A stretch of 64,000 nt of DNA from Brachycybe producta (GCA_036925085.1 JAUPFP010000177.1:1-64000); one strand, 5' to 3'. Shown: positions 1-12,660, numbered from the stretch's first letter. Program-made: numbers and translations. Notes: generated from the sequence alone by a model not told the origin.

Positions 1-520
1 TATTTTTCAAAACAAAATTTTCAGAACCATTTGACGTATTTTTTACGTATTTTTTTTATTAAAGTAAATACTTATTTTGTTTTCACAGCAGGTTAAAAAA
101 TACTTAAGTAATTACACAACAGTTTTCTTTACTACGATTCAATACTAATACGTAATTGAAATTTGCAATTGACATTGAATTTTTTTGGCTAATGTTTTTC
201 ATCATTTTATATACGTACAAATATTAAAAATAATTGCTCAATGAGCATGTGTAAGTAAGATGGCAAACCATCTGTCAAAACAAAAAAAGTTTTGACAGAT
301 GGTTTGCCATCTTACTTATATATGCTACTTGAGCAATTATTTTTAATGTTTTTTACTGTATTTTTATAATTAACGAGTAACAGTCACTAGTGACTCAATT
401 AAATAGATGTTCTGTTCTATTACACTTAATACAGATTTAACATATTTTATGGTAAAAGTCATTCTGCGTTTCAAGTGTTTTTTTGTTAGAAGAGTGGATT
501 TTTAATATTATTTTTCAATC
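1..520. other. 5' flank of first GMC gene
   Basis: This AT-rich sequence lies upstream of the first GMC start codon. Apart from the palindrome at 224-346 I see no coding exon and no RNA gene. The promoter should lie here, but I cannot identify a convincing TATA box or initiator. Confidence 0.5.
224..346. repeat. Short foldback palindrome (MITE-like)
   Basis: The left arm TTAAAAATAATTGCTCA (224-240) is mirrored exactly by TGAGCAATTATTTTTAA (330-346). The inner arms AAGATGGCAAACCATCTGTC and their complement continue to within a short A-rich loop near 281-287. The whole 123 bp would form a nearly perfect hairpin about 175 bp upstream of the GMC start codon. It looks like a non-autonomous foldback element; a regulatory or RNA hairpin is less likely. 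Confidence 0.6.
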
Positions 521-3500
521 ATGTCTTTTACATTTCTTCGATTATCTTTATCATGCTTATTTTTTATTAATTTTATTCAACTAATTCTGTGCATTGGAAG
601 CTTTCTAAAATTAGACATTGAAGATCATTATGATTTTGTTGTTGGTGAGTTTGCATATTGTATCATTTTAGTTGGTTAATTAATTCATAATTTTTTTTTC
701 TTTTTTTAAAAAAAGTTGGTGGCGGTTCAGCGGGCGCCGTCGTTGCGAGCCGATTGTCCGAAAATCCCAGTATTCGTGTATTATTATTGGAGGCTGGTGA
801 ATCTAACCTTATTCTTGATATTCTGAGCAATGTTCCTGTAATGCTCGAATTCATGCAACTCAGTAGATATGACTGGAAGTATAAAACAGAACCACAATCA
901 GGAGCTTGTCTTGGAATGGCAGAAAATGTATGTTAAATATTTAAAATTTATTATTGGTGTTATTGATTAAGTTTAACATTGGTTTTCATTTTTTGTATAG
1001 CAATGTCCATTTCCACGAGGAAAAGGTTTAGGTGGATCCAGTTTAATAAATTACATGATATACACAAGAGGAAATAGACGAGATTACGATCATTGGGCAG
1101 CTTTAGGCAATACTGGTTGGGATTATAGCAGTGTTTTACCTTATTTTAAAAAATCCGAAGACTATTCTAGTAAAGATATTGAATTGAACGGTTTGTTTGA
1201 AGAAAAAAAAAATTCTTGTTGGTTTTTTAAATTTTTTGTATAATGTATTTTTCTTTATTTTTTTTCAGAACAATATCACCGAACTGGTGGTTACTTGCCA
1301 GTGTCAGAAAGTAGCTTTAGATCTCCTCTAGAAGATGCTTTTCTTAGTGCTGGACAAGAAAATGGTCTAAAGATACAAGATTTAAATGGAGAATATCAGA
1401 CTGGTAATAATTAAGGCGAAAACTTTGATGCAGAAGTTCAAAAATTTGCAAATTCTTTTTAGAAAGTATCTGCGTTTTATTTAAACAAAAATAAACCCAA
1501 AAAAACGAAAAATATGCAAAAAAAATTGTTTGTTTTATGCAAATAGAAAATAAATCCCCAAAATGAAAAAAAAATCCATAAAATTGTTTATTTTCTGCAA
1601 ATAAAAAATGTATAACATGGCTGGACTTCTGCCAGCCCCGTTCTGTTGATGTATTGCGGCCATACCCGCACTTCCACCATTTTGTGATATGTCTGGCGAT
1701 CCAGGTCTGCTCCTGGATCTGGATGTGCGGCTCGGAGCTGCACCTCCAGCTCTCGGGGTGGGAGCTGGGCTGCCGGGCATGTCTTGTCTTACTTAAATCT
1801 TTCGATTGTCCTTTGGGTTCCACAGGGAACCTATCCCTATTGAACGGGGCAGCGATGAGGAATACCTCTCGCCGCTCTCGGGGTATCTCCAAAGAAAGAC
1901 GCACTGTTTGATTAAATAGGCCTAATTGTTTATTTCAAACGACACACTTTCATTAAAATGATATACATAAAATAACCGACTTTGTAGTTGATTCTCGACT
2001 CGGTCAAGAAAGGAGACATCAAACTCACTCTAGAATATTCTCAGTTTAGAATATTCTTCTAAGTCCTCAAAAGACTACTTCTGAGACTTAGAGTCGCCTT
2101 ATCTACACTGTATGTCTGAGTGCTTCCGAACTATTTCAAGTGCCGCGAGCCTGCCCTGTGCATGTGCTTTTATTTTCTTGGCCCTTGGGAGGGGCCACTG
2201 TCGACCAGGGCTCACCCACAGGTCCGACTGGTCAATGGCGAGCTCTGGTCCCAAAATATCTCCTTATTTGGAACCAATTTCTTCGAACAACATGAATAAT
2301 TCTAGGGAATTAACCCTGAAATTATGAGTTGTCAGAACTTGTCACTGATCGTGAGAAACTTCAATTTCTGTGTTTGAAGTTTCTATTTTTAGAAAATTCT
2401 TTCTCTAAAATTACCTAAAAGTGTCACAATTTGTGAGAAAACCGAATCCTCACCGAATTTGATACATTTGTAAACATTGCAGTTTCAGACACCACAGGGT
2501 GCCTCTGGCAAAAGGGTTCTTGGAATGAGTGGCCGCACTCACATGTGTGCATCTGGTGCACAGGCGTGGGTGGTGCCACAATAGGCATATAGCAAAAGCA
2601 AAAGTTATTATATATCTAAAGCAATGATACAAATTAATGGCAGTAATTTTTATGACCAAAAAATGTTTTTAAATTAGGTGAAATTTTGCCTTTTTGTTCA
2701 AATTCACCGTTTCCTTAAATGTTCACAAACAAGTTTAAAAAAAAATTAAAAAAGTAAAAAAAATTTTGGAAAAAAATACAGATTTTTTTAAAACTGATCT
2801 CGAAATTTTGTCAAAAAGTATAAATCTTTCTTTTCGCTGAGCTGTATTTGTTAATGATTAATAATAATTTTAAAACATATTACTTATTATTGAAAATATA
2901 TTTTTGGCAGCTTTAGTAATAAGTGATTTTTTTATTATTTACTTTAATAAAGGAATTATGAATGTGGTGGGAACCATTAGACAAGGAGGAAAAGTCACCC
3001 CAGCAAAAGCATTCCTACTACCAGCAAATTTACGACCCAATCTCGTAACCCTTCAGGGTGCTCATGTTATCAAAGTGAGTCTCACTTTATTAATATTTGA
3101 TTTATTACAAATTTGTTCATTATTTATTTTTAAAAAAACAGGTGTTATTTGATCATGACAATACAGCGATTGGTGTTCAGTACAAATACAATGATTTAAC
3201 TCATGAAGCATATGTTTCAAAAGAAGTGATTCTTTCAGCTGGATCTGTCAATTCACCACAGTTGCTTATGCTTTCTGGTGTAGGACCAAAAGCAGAACTA
3301 GATAAATTCAATGTAGAGTTACAACCATTTCTAAATGTTAATTTTTTTCTAATTATCTATAAATGTATATTGCTTTTTTTATATTTCATTGAAAGATTCC
3401 TGTTGTTGCTAATGTCCCGGGAGTTGGAGAAAATCTTCAAGATCACGTTTCTTGTGGTGGTTTAATTTGGACAGTGGATGAACCTATTACATCTATGCTT

Positions 3501-4988
3501 GTTCGTCATTTGAATTTCACATATATTCTCCAATGGGTATTATTTGGAGAAGGTTATTTATTGTTTTTTTGTAATTTATTTATTTACATTTTAGATTTGT
3601 TGTAACATTTCATCACATGGTGTCGTTTTTTTTTGTAGGGCCCTTATCTCTCTTATGTGGTATTGAAGGTGTCAGTTTTGTGAACACACCTTATGCCAAT
3701 AAAAGTGACGATTGGCCAGATATAGAGTTTTTGTTGTATGCTTCAAGTGCTGCTTCTGATGGTGGTCTTCGTTTACGTTACGATTTCGGACTTTCTGACG
3801 AGGTTTACAAAAACTTGAATATATTGCAAATAATAAATAAAACTCTTATTTATTATTTTAGGTCTGGGACCAGGTTTTTGAGCCTCTTGTAAATAAGGAA
3901 ACTTTTTCTATTCTGCCTACTTTACTAAGGCCGAAATCGCGAGGTTCTATACGTCTTCAAAGCAATAATCCATTAGATGCACCTTTGATAAACCCAAATT
4001 ATTTCAACAATACTAATGACCTAGAAGTTCTTGTTGCAGGTGAATTGTAACAGCAAGCAAAACAAATTTATAAAGCATACTCGAGTACAGTCAACTGGGT
4101 TAACTTTGGTCCACTTTTTATATTTTGTTTACTTGATTTGTAAATCCACTAATTTATTTTAAAAAGGTGTCGATGCAAACCAAAAGTAACCATTACACTT
4201 AAATTAATTAATAAAATACACACTTAGCAATATTAAAATAATTAAAAACACGTTGTACAAAGTTTCTAAAGTTGGGTAACTTTTTAATACCTTCTTAAAA
4301 ATGCACATAAAACCAATAATATAAAAATTACAAACTTTCATGAGCTTTTCACCACGTTCATAATGGTTAATTTCAATAAAAGATGAAAGTTCTGTCTTTA
4401 GCAGAAACACCACTCAAATCTATAAAAGTTGATTACAACTCTGTTTTAGAAAAGTGGTTAAAAGTTACTCCAACATCCAAAATTACACAGATTGACTGTA
4501 TTATAATAAATTATGTTTAATTTTGTTTTTTAGGAATGAAAATTGCATTGCAATTTGGAAATTCTTCTTCATTTATGGAATTAAATGCACAGTTGAATCC
4601 GCACATTTGGCCAGGATGTGAAAAATATAAAATATATTCCGATGACTATCTTAAGTGCCTAGCCAGACAATACACTCAAACAGTTTACAATCCTGTGGGA
4701 ACGTGTAAAATGGGTCCATTAAGTACTGATCATATGGCTGTAGTCGATCCACAACTCAGGTACATTTAATAGGATTACCTGATTACAATTAAAATATACA
4801 TAATTAAAAAAAACTAATTTTGGAATATTTTTATTAGAGTTCGTGATGTTACTAATTTAAGAATTGTTGATGACTCCATAATGCCATTCATCGTGTCCGG
4901 TAATGCAAATGCACCAACCATCATGATTGCTGAAAAAGCTTCGGACATGATTAAGAAAAGTTGGAACATTCCTGTTGAAATCTTATAA
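521..4988 (+). CDS. GMC oxidoreductase, copy 1 (glucose dehydrogenase-like, 609 aa)
   Basis: Exons 521-644, 716-927, 1001-1190, 1269-1403, 2953-3074, 3142-3312, 3396-3552, 3639-3802, 3862-4039, 4534-4759 and 4838-4988 join in phase to 609 codons plus TAA. The N-terminus is hydrophobic, a likely signal peptide or anchor. Next comes the FAD Rossmann motif [18 protein letters not shown] (about residues 39-56). GMC signature 1 ([10 protein letters not shown], from residue 117) and signature 2 ([20 protein letters not shown]) follow. These flavoenzymes oxidise an alcohol or sugar and reduce an acceptor; insect relatives include glucose dehydrogenase. The C-terminal active-site motif reads [11 protein letters not shown], so Asn537 stands where copy 2 has His539, the usual catalytic base. 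The second active-site Asn (SGNANAP) is kept. The substrate cannot be told from sequence, and the His-to-Asn change makes ordinary dehydrogenase activity doubtful. Poly(A) signal AATAAA at 5214. Confidence 0.95.
1610..2340 (-). mobile_element. Fossil LTR retroelement fragment (LTR plus start of gag-like region)
   Basis: This block inside intron 4 of GMC copy 1 is much richer in GC than its surroundings. On the minus strand it reads as an LTR-like region with a TATA-like stretch and an AATAAA signal. A short proline-, serine- and arginine-rich gag-like beginning ([13 protein letters not shown]...) follows. Only the 5' end of an element is present and it is clearly broken, so it is an old fossil. 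I infer the Ty3/gypsy or BEL group from its general layout and cannot decide between them. Confidence 0.4.
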
Positions 4989-5631
4989 AATGAATTTATC
5001 CAATTACTTATTTAAAATGCATTTTATCTAACGGGTTGGCAAGTTTTCAGAAATTATTTCAAATTGCAGGGTTTTATTGCCTGTCAAATAATTAATCAAT
5101 AACTTTTGCCAAATTTCTGCTATATATTTCTGTTTGATACTGTATCTGTTTATCATTACATTTTTATAAAAAATATATTATAAAAGTAATTATTATCAAT
5201 TGATTTGTCTTAAAATAAAGTTCTGAACTTTTGAATAAGATTGTTATTTTTCTTACATCCAAATTATTATTACTAACAATTATTTCATAACTAATTGTTT
5301 ATGATTATATTATAGAATATTACTGAAATAATTTAACGTAAATTATTATGTTACTGAAATTTCATTGTATGGGCTCAAATATAAATATATAACTGGCAAT
5401 ATTCTAATTAACATAATCATTTAATTTATGTAACCTCAACATGAAGAAAATAACCTTTAGAAACAAGACTAGAAGTAAATATTTGAGGAATTTGTTTCTC
5501 TTAACCTTTTACCTTTTATAAGCAGACTTTATTTTCCTCTCTGCTTCTGATTTTTTATTTTCATTTTGCATTTAAGTTTGAGCTAATAAGTTGATTTTAT
5601 TATTCTAATGCACTTAAAAGTTGATTTTAAG
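4989..5631. other. Intergenic, GMC copy 1 3' end to small gene
   Basis: This is AT-rich 3' flank with a canonical AATAAA at 5214-5219, which fits the end of the GMC copy 1 transcript. No exon is seen in the remaining bases before 5632. Confidence 0.5.
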
Positions 5632-6815
5632 ATGAAACAATTCACATCAATGTAAGTTAAATACAACTTATAACTATAAATAAATATAACTTAAAATTAA
5701 TATTGAAGCAATATTTCGAGAAAATATTTTTATAGCAACAGCCGATTAATTTTTCGAGATTTGGCAGAAAAATTTGAAAAGTTACGAAATGATGATGGGT
5801 GGATATATCCCAAAAAGATGACGGAATTTGTATCAGTTTTGGTATGCATGCACTAATGATAGACCTACCTAATCTGTTCATATTTTAATTGTTTTATTCT
5901 GTACTATTGTTTATTTTAATATTTTGTTACGCGATCATTACAGAAATTATCATCCTACCATGCAAAACAGATTAGAAAGACACAACAGAAGGATATTCGA
6001 AATCGCAAAAATATTATTGAGATACATAAAACTGGTATCAAATATGCCACTTCTTCGAAAAATATGCCGGAGTTGAATAGTGGCGATCCGCCACACAATG
6101 TTGCATTTTTCAGTCTACTCATTCCATTTGTCTGCAAACTTCTTAAAGAGGATAAACTCCAGATGTGGAAATATGACAAATTATGCACATGGACAAATTA
6201 AGTTTAATATTTTAATATATTTTTTCCTTTTGATATTTTACAGAATAAAATATCTGGGAAAACATATTAGAGTTGATGTTCCAAGTTTCCGCAAAGATGA
6301 TTGGAAGCCAGCTAGGGACTACTATAGAAAACTTTGTCTTATCCATCAAAAACGTTGCAGGTATTTCCCAACGTTATTAGTTTTTAATTATAATTGTCAT
6401 ATTTTTCATGTTTCGTTAAGAAATATTTAAAAGGAAAATTGTTTATTGAATTTTTTTTCTTCACATTTTAGGCTTGAAAGTGTAAAAAATGCCAAACTTT
6501 GTGATAAAATAATTACAGCTAAAGAACGAGACTACCAGAAATACAGAAAGTAATTTTCCTTGACTGTACAATTCTATTAAATATGTAATATTATAAATTA
6601 TTAATGTTATGAGCTTTGTTACAATAATTGTGTGGGCTAGAAATTGATAATACTGTTTGCACAATGTTTTTGTCAGGTTTCATGCGTTAAACAAGTCAAA
6701 TTGTAACATTGTAAATGTGATCCTCAGTTTACTTGTATTTTATTTCGTTTTAAATTTCAGGCGTCGAAATTCGTGTGATAAAAGATGTAAGTTATTTGTC
6801 AGCGATGATGAATAG
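5632..6815 (+). CDS. Unrecognised 198-aa protein gene between the GMC paralogues
   Basis: Six exons (5632-5651, 5736-5841, 5944-6164, 6244-6360, 6472-6549, 6761-6815) join in phase from ATG to TAG and give 198 aa. Donor and acceptor sites are good except at 6165, where the donor GTGGAA is weak but is the only one fitting the phase. The protein is lysine- and arginine-rich and largely helical by composition. It contains FRDLAEKFEKLRNDDGWIYP, a hydrophobic run VAFFSLLIPFVCKLL, and VPSFRKDDWKPARDYY. The C-terminus is basic and ends VSDDE. There is no signal peptide and no motif I recognise. The first exon carries only six codons, so a different start is possible. It could be a fast-evolving nuclear or nucleic-acid-binding protein, but that is a guess from charge alone. 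Confidence 0.65.
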
Positions 6816-7615
6816 ACCTAAATAAGATCGAATTTCTACGGTGACATCTCCTAGCAACACATTTGCATATATTTATGCAATCACATATACTGTATAAATT
6901 ATTATTTAAATGTTTACTTGAAAATTAGTCTTATGACAAATATTGTCATATGATTGCCATTAACTGGTGTATAGCATTTTATGATAGTCATAAAGTAGCA
7001 CACATGGTGACATCATAAGACATATGACAGTCACAATGAGGCCCTATATTATTTGACAATGTGACAAATTGCATGTTCGATAAATATTCTCGTACATGGG
7101 AGGTTAAAACTAATATATTGTACTTTAGTTTAAAACGTTTTGTGCAATGTGTTAATAATTATTTTTGTTTTTAGAAATATTTTCTTATTTTGGTTTTTTT
7201 AAAATCATGTAATAAAAGGAGATTACATTATTTGAATCATTTTGTTTATGTTATATGATAACAACTTTGTGAATTGACTTGTTTTTCTTTGCCAGATGTG
7301 CAAAACAGCTAAGGTAACACAATCTACATAAGGAAATTCTGTATTTATGCCTATTTGTATAAAGTCATTTATTCACTTCCAGTATTGTTTTTTGGTCAAT
7401 ATGAAAAAACCTGCTGTGTTTGCATGACCTGCCATTATGTATTTGCCGCTTTATTTTTCTTCTTCTTCTCTGCCGTCGTCTATAATTATATATTTTTTTT
7501 ATAATTTAGGCTGTTTTTCAGCTGGTGACATTTTCTTTTTTGAATTTTCGCCAGATAATTTCTGCTATAGATAAAATAAGACTGGTTGTAATAATAATCA
7601 TAACATTATATTATT
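6816..7615. other. Intergenic before GMC copy 2
   Basis: AT-rich, with weak imperfect inverted repeats around TATGACA and TGTCATA at 6930-7050. No exon or RNA gene is visible. The promoter of the second GMC gene should lie in the right half. Confidence 0.4.
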
Positions 7616-10600
7616 ATGGCTCGTTGGTTTTTAACTCATATTTTATATTGTTGGTTTTTATTCAATTATATTCATGTTGTTATAAGTGTAAAAAATGTAT
7701 TTAATTATAGACAACAACCAGATATTTATGATTTTATTATTGGTAAGTGTGACAAATTTTAAAATATATATGGTATTCATAAAGTCCTTGTGCAGTTTCA
7801 ATTTATAATAAGTTCACTTTTATATAAGATATAAACAGTGTGCAAAGTGCATCAGAAAGAGACACAAAACCTCACTCTCTAAACGCTCTTTGTGATAGGA
7901 TAACAAATGTGATCAGTGTTATAACTCAAACACAACTGTTAACTAAATCTTGAATAAATTTCTTTTCAGCTGCATTTTATAGTTTGTTTTTATTTTCTCG
8001 TAGAAAAATTATTGAAGATGCAAAAGAACTTTATGGACACCCTGTATACATATTCACTAAATATAATTATGATTATTTTTAAAATAATTTTTTTTAAAAA
8101 AAAAAGTTGGTGGTGGTTCAGCGGGTGCTGTAGTAGCCAACAGATTATCAGAAAATTCCAATTTCCGTGTGTTATTATTGGAAGCTGGTGAAGAGGAGTT
8201 GCTGCCCAACATTTTAAGTGAAGTTCCGGCAGCTTGTCATATGTTACAACTTGGACCTTATGACTGGCAATATAAAACAACGCCACAAAATAATTCATGT
8301 CAAGGATCAATAAATAAAGTAAAATTTATCATGTTTTTTTTTGTAAATTAAAGTTATAGTAATTCTTTGAAGTTCGACGATTTTATTTTAATTTGTTTTA
8401 GCAATGTGTGTGGCCACGAGGAAAAGTTGTTGGTGGATCAAGTACCATTAATTATATGGTTTATATACGTGGTAATAAAAGAGATTTTGATCATTGGGCG
8501 TCTTTGGGAAACACCGGATGGAGTTATGATGAGGTTTTACCATACTTCATTAAGTCTGAAGGATATGCTGGTCCTAAACTAACTCCCGAAGAGGGTAAAT
8601 ATACTTGTGTAAATGTAAAGGTGTGCCAAAGAAATGTTTCCATTTTTTTTTAGAAATTAACTCCAATGAAAAATAACTCAAGTTTGCAAGAAATTAGAAC
8701 ATTGAATAAATTTGTTGAAAGCAATTTTATTATGATAACTTTGAAAATAAACTTCTAATAACAATTTAAATAAACATTACTTTAAATATGAATAATAAAT
8801 AGTTGACATTAAATGTAAACATTACATTAAGTACATAAAAAACCATCAGTCAACTGCAAAGTGTAACATCATAAAATGTATACTACTTGTACATAAAAGT
8901 TAACAATTTTTTGCAAAAGAAAAAGCAGATAATTTTTAAATGACATACAATATTTATTTTCAAAGATACTATCGAAATGCTTTTAAAACATTTAATAATT
9001 TTTGTAGTTACCAGAAAATATTGATTTAAAAAAAAAAGAAAGTTGCTTCTAAAATACATAGAACATATGCTTAGATTTTGGTGCTGTTTTAAAACTTTAT
9101 AATATATCTGACTAAATTTTTTTTTATTGTGTAGCTCGATATCACGGAACAAAAGGGCCTCTCACAGTGACTGGCAATGCGTATCATAGCCCATTGGCTG
9201 AAGCCTTTCTTCAAGCTGGAGTGGAAAATGGTTACCAAATTCATGATCTCAATTGCGATATTCAGACAGGTCTAATGGAACAGCTATAAATAACAATTGA
9301 TTTATTGCTAATAAACTTTTGGTGTCTCGTAGGTGTTATGGCAGTGACTGGAACCATTCGACGTGGTTCTCGTTGCAGCACGGCAAAAGCATTTCTTCAT
9401 CCGGTTTTGTCACGTCCCAATTTGACAATAATACAGGGTGCATTTGTCACCAAAGTATTATTATTTATAAATAAAATAATGCACGATTAGACTTACATTT
9501 ATACAATCATGTCTAATAACAAACATTAATAACAGATATTGTTCGATAACGAAAAGAAAGCAAATGGTGTTCAATACGAACGAGGAGGATCGACATATGA
9601 AGTCCGGGTTTCCAAGGAGGTAATTGTATCGGCAGGAACCATCAACACGCCTCAATTACTGATGCTCTCTGGAGTCGGACCTAAAGATGAACTGGAGACA
9701 TTTAATGTGACATAGTGATTAATATGCTGACACTTTAATTATTTTTTTTATAAAATATGACCTGTGATAATAGATTCATGTGGTTGCTGACATCCCCGGA
9801 GTTGGAGAAAATCTTCAAGACCATGTGTGTGGCTCGGCTCTCGTTTGGACACTCGATCAAAAAGTGTCCATCACACTGATCAGAGAAATATATTTTCCGA
9901 ATATTATCAAATGGCTTCTTTTCGGAGAAGGTGTGTGGATATTGTTTCGAATGAGGCACCAAAGTGGTCAGATCTCGAATTTAAAATGTTATAATAATCT
10001 ATACCAGGACCGTTGACCGTGTTGGGTGGTATTGAAGGCATAGCTTTGATAAACACTCCGCTCGCAGACAAAAGTGAAGATTGGCCCGATGTTCACTTCA
10101 CTTACATATCTGGTAGTGCCGTGTCAGATGGGGGATTGCTTTTACGGCGCGCTTTTGGATTCACCGATGAGGTATATCACGTTAAGCAATTAAGAAAGTT
10201 AAGATTTAGACGTGCAAATTTATATTGTAGGTTTGGAATAAATATTACAAGCCTTTATTAAACGAGGACACATTTTCCATCTGGCCAGCTTTGTTACGTC
10301 CTGAGAGCCGTGGTTCGGTTCGTCTTCAAAGTACTGATCCTCACCAACATCCTTTGATAAATCCCAATTATTATACACACCCTCATGACATCAAAGTTAT
10401 GGTCGAAGGTACTTGCTGTCATTAATTGTCTCTTTCACTTTATTATAAGTAATACATTTTTTTTAAAAAATAATACAAAGGTATGAAAGTTTCAATGGCT
10501 TTTGCAAGTGCAAATTCCTTTCTTAAGTATGGCTCCAAGTTGAACCAAAATTTGTGGCCTGGATGTGAAAACCACGTTCAATATTCAGATAGTTACTTAG

Positions 10601-10915
10601 AATGTCTCGCAAGACAATTCTCGCAAACAATTTATCATCCTGTAGGAACATGCAAAATGGGAGTGTTTGCAAATGATGACACGGTTGTAGTTGACCCACA
10701 ACTTAGGTTATTTTTTTTTATTTTGCAAAGAGTCATTCAGGTATTTTTTTTTAATCATGAAATATGGTTTTTTGTTGGTTAGATTGCGTGGTGTTACTGG
10801 TGTTCGCGTGGTCGATGGTTCCATTATGCCGTTTATCACATCTGGAAACACAAATGCTCCTATTATTATGATTGCAGAAAAAGCATCAGATATGATAAAG
10901 TTAGCATATAGGTAA
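7616..10915 (+). CDS. GMC oxidoreductase, copy 2 (glucose dehydrogenase-like, 605 aa)
   Basis: Exons 7616-7742, 8107-8318, 8402-8594, 9135-9269, 9333-9454, 9536-9706, 9774-9930, 10008-10171, 10231-10408, 10481-10706 and 10783-10915 give 605 aa. All intron positions and phases match copy 1, and eight of the eleven exons have identical lengths, so the two genes arose by tandem duplication. The FAD motif [16 protein letters not shown], signature 1 [20 protein letters not shown] and signature 2 [17 protein letters not shown] are intact. The active site has [11 protein letters not shown] (His539) and SGNTNAP. This is therefore the copy expected to be catalytically normal. The N-terminus is hydrophobic, which suggests secretion or membrane association. 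The stop codon overlaps a donor-like AGGTAAGC, so a short extra 3' exon is possible. Candidate poly(A) signal at 11140. Confidence 0.96.
8595..9134 (+). other. Intron 3 of GMC copy 2
   Basis: This 540-bp AT-rich intron has donor GTAAAT and acceptor TGTGTAG. I see nothing else in it. The minus-strand open frame here is composition-driven. Confidence 0.6.
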
Positions 10916-12101
10916 GCTACACTTATTATTAATGAGAAATATACTGTACATGATATATGTATGTCATTTTCCATTAGCACTTAATGAGCTGAAGCAAAAC
11001 ACATAAATCACGTTTATTTATTGAATTATTCAAGACATTTATTTATTGAAATATTTAAAACATTTATTAATAAAAACATTTAAATAATTTATTTATTGAA
11101 TTTTTGTTATGTTGATATCAATTTAATTTTTTCTAATTAAATAAACTGACAAAAAGATTGATTTCCATTTCAAAAGTACAGCGTTTTATTTATAAGAACT
11201 GCTTGGTTCTTTTTCAGCCAATTGAAGAAAAAACTTAATAATTGAGCTTCAACTTTCAACCCTCTGAGGAGGGTTACAACATAGAAAAACTCTTTTCATA
11301 AATACTCATTAGATGATTGAAATCTTGCTCAGAGTGTTCAAGTGGAAGTTCCAGTGCCATATTCTCTTTTTGAATTTCGGGCCTCTATTGTGATTTTCAT
11401 GGTAGAGAATGGCTGAATACTGAGTGGGAGGGGAGGCCCCATTTGGGTTTCCAGTTCATTCAGCAACATTCATTCAGCTGTGGCTGGGTTGAGTGAGGTG
11501 TTCAACAGGTGGTTAAGAACATTTTATTCAATGTAAAAAAAATTATTTTCATTTTCAAATCTTTTAAGTGTGTTTGTAATCAGTAATCACTTTAAGGCAA
11601 ATTGAGCATAACGTATGTTTAAAAACTTCAAATTAGTTTTTTTTAACAATGTAGAAAAAAATGGCTATTACTTCACATGACCTTTGATTTAAGGTAAGAT
11701 AAAAATGAACTATTTCGCAATTTGGCCTAAAGTATGTGGCCATGACTAATTTCATTGCAGGCTCACACCTATGTAATTTCATTTGAACAATTATTAATTA
11801 ACCTTGATCTTGAAATTTATTATTACTTTCTTTTATGATAAACATGATTTGTAAGTAAAAACAAATGAAAATGGTTTGATTGTGCACGTGTTACAAGGTC
11901 ATGCAAATCAGTCAAGACTCAAGTGAGTTTCTTTTGTGGTTTTATAATTTTTCTTAAGTAGTGTCGAATGCTATGAAGTTTACAGTGAGAGCAATGTCAA
12001 CATTGTTCAGTTTTCAGTAATTTTCATTTTAAAATGGTGACGCAAACATCTCACAATAAAATTATAGCATAATTTACAAAAAAGATATACATGTACATAC
12101 A
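10916..12101. other. 3' flank of GMC copy 2, intergenic
   Basis: AT-rich sequence. Tandem TTTATTGAA-like units occur at about 11020-11100 and a candidate AATAAA at 11140. No coding exon is seen. Confidence 0.45.
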
Positions 12102-12302
12102 GGTAGCTCAACTCCATGTTGGAGAACAACGTCGTGGGTGCGTGACCTTTTATTGTATAGCCTCTTTATAAAAAAATACCTTGAATCGCGTTTTCAAGGC
12201 TATATGCCATGTAATCATTGAAATGAGTAGGAATTTTGGTCTAAGTCATACTCATCAATGGTATGAAATGCTCCATTGGGAGTTCTCCTAGTTGAGCTAC
12301 CT
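12101..12302. mobile_element. MITE with 13-bp terminal inverted repeats
   Basis: AGGTAGCTCAACT at the left end is matched by AGTTGAGCTACCT at the right end, with subterminal similarity (GGAGAAC against GTTCTCC). The 202-bp length, the absence of any ORF and its position between genes fit a non-autonomous DNA transposon. I cannot assign a superfamily because no clear target duplication is seen. Confidence 0.6.
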
Positions 12303-12660
12303 CTATCTAGTTATCTTAAAAAGTACGAAATGAAATTCCTGAATTGCAAATGATTCAAGATGGTTCCCAAGTTTATTTCGTAACACATATAAACCAAAGG
12401 TTTACAAAATAATTATAAACTGTTTTTAAAATTAATTTTAAGAAACAAATTCAAAATGTTATTAAAAACTAGAATAATAGCTGGTTATAATAAAAGAATT
12501 TTCATGGCAATATCCTTAAAAAATCAATAAATTGAAACTGATATAAAAATGTGTATTTAAATATACCATCATTAAAATACTTTTAATATATTCACCTAGT
12601 ATTCTATTTCTTAAATAAAAAGTGTTTGGCTAACATAATCCCAGAAATGGAGATTTTCAT
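12303..12660. other. 3' flank of KCNQ gene
   Basis: This is AT-rich sequence downstream of the KCNQ stop codon. A minus-strand AATAAA (TTTATT on +) near 12372 could be its poly(A) signal. No other feature is visible. Confidence 0.4.
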
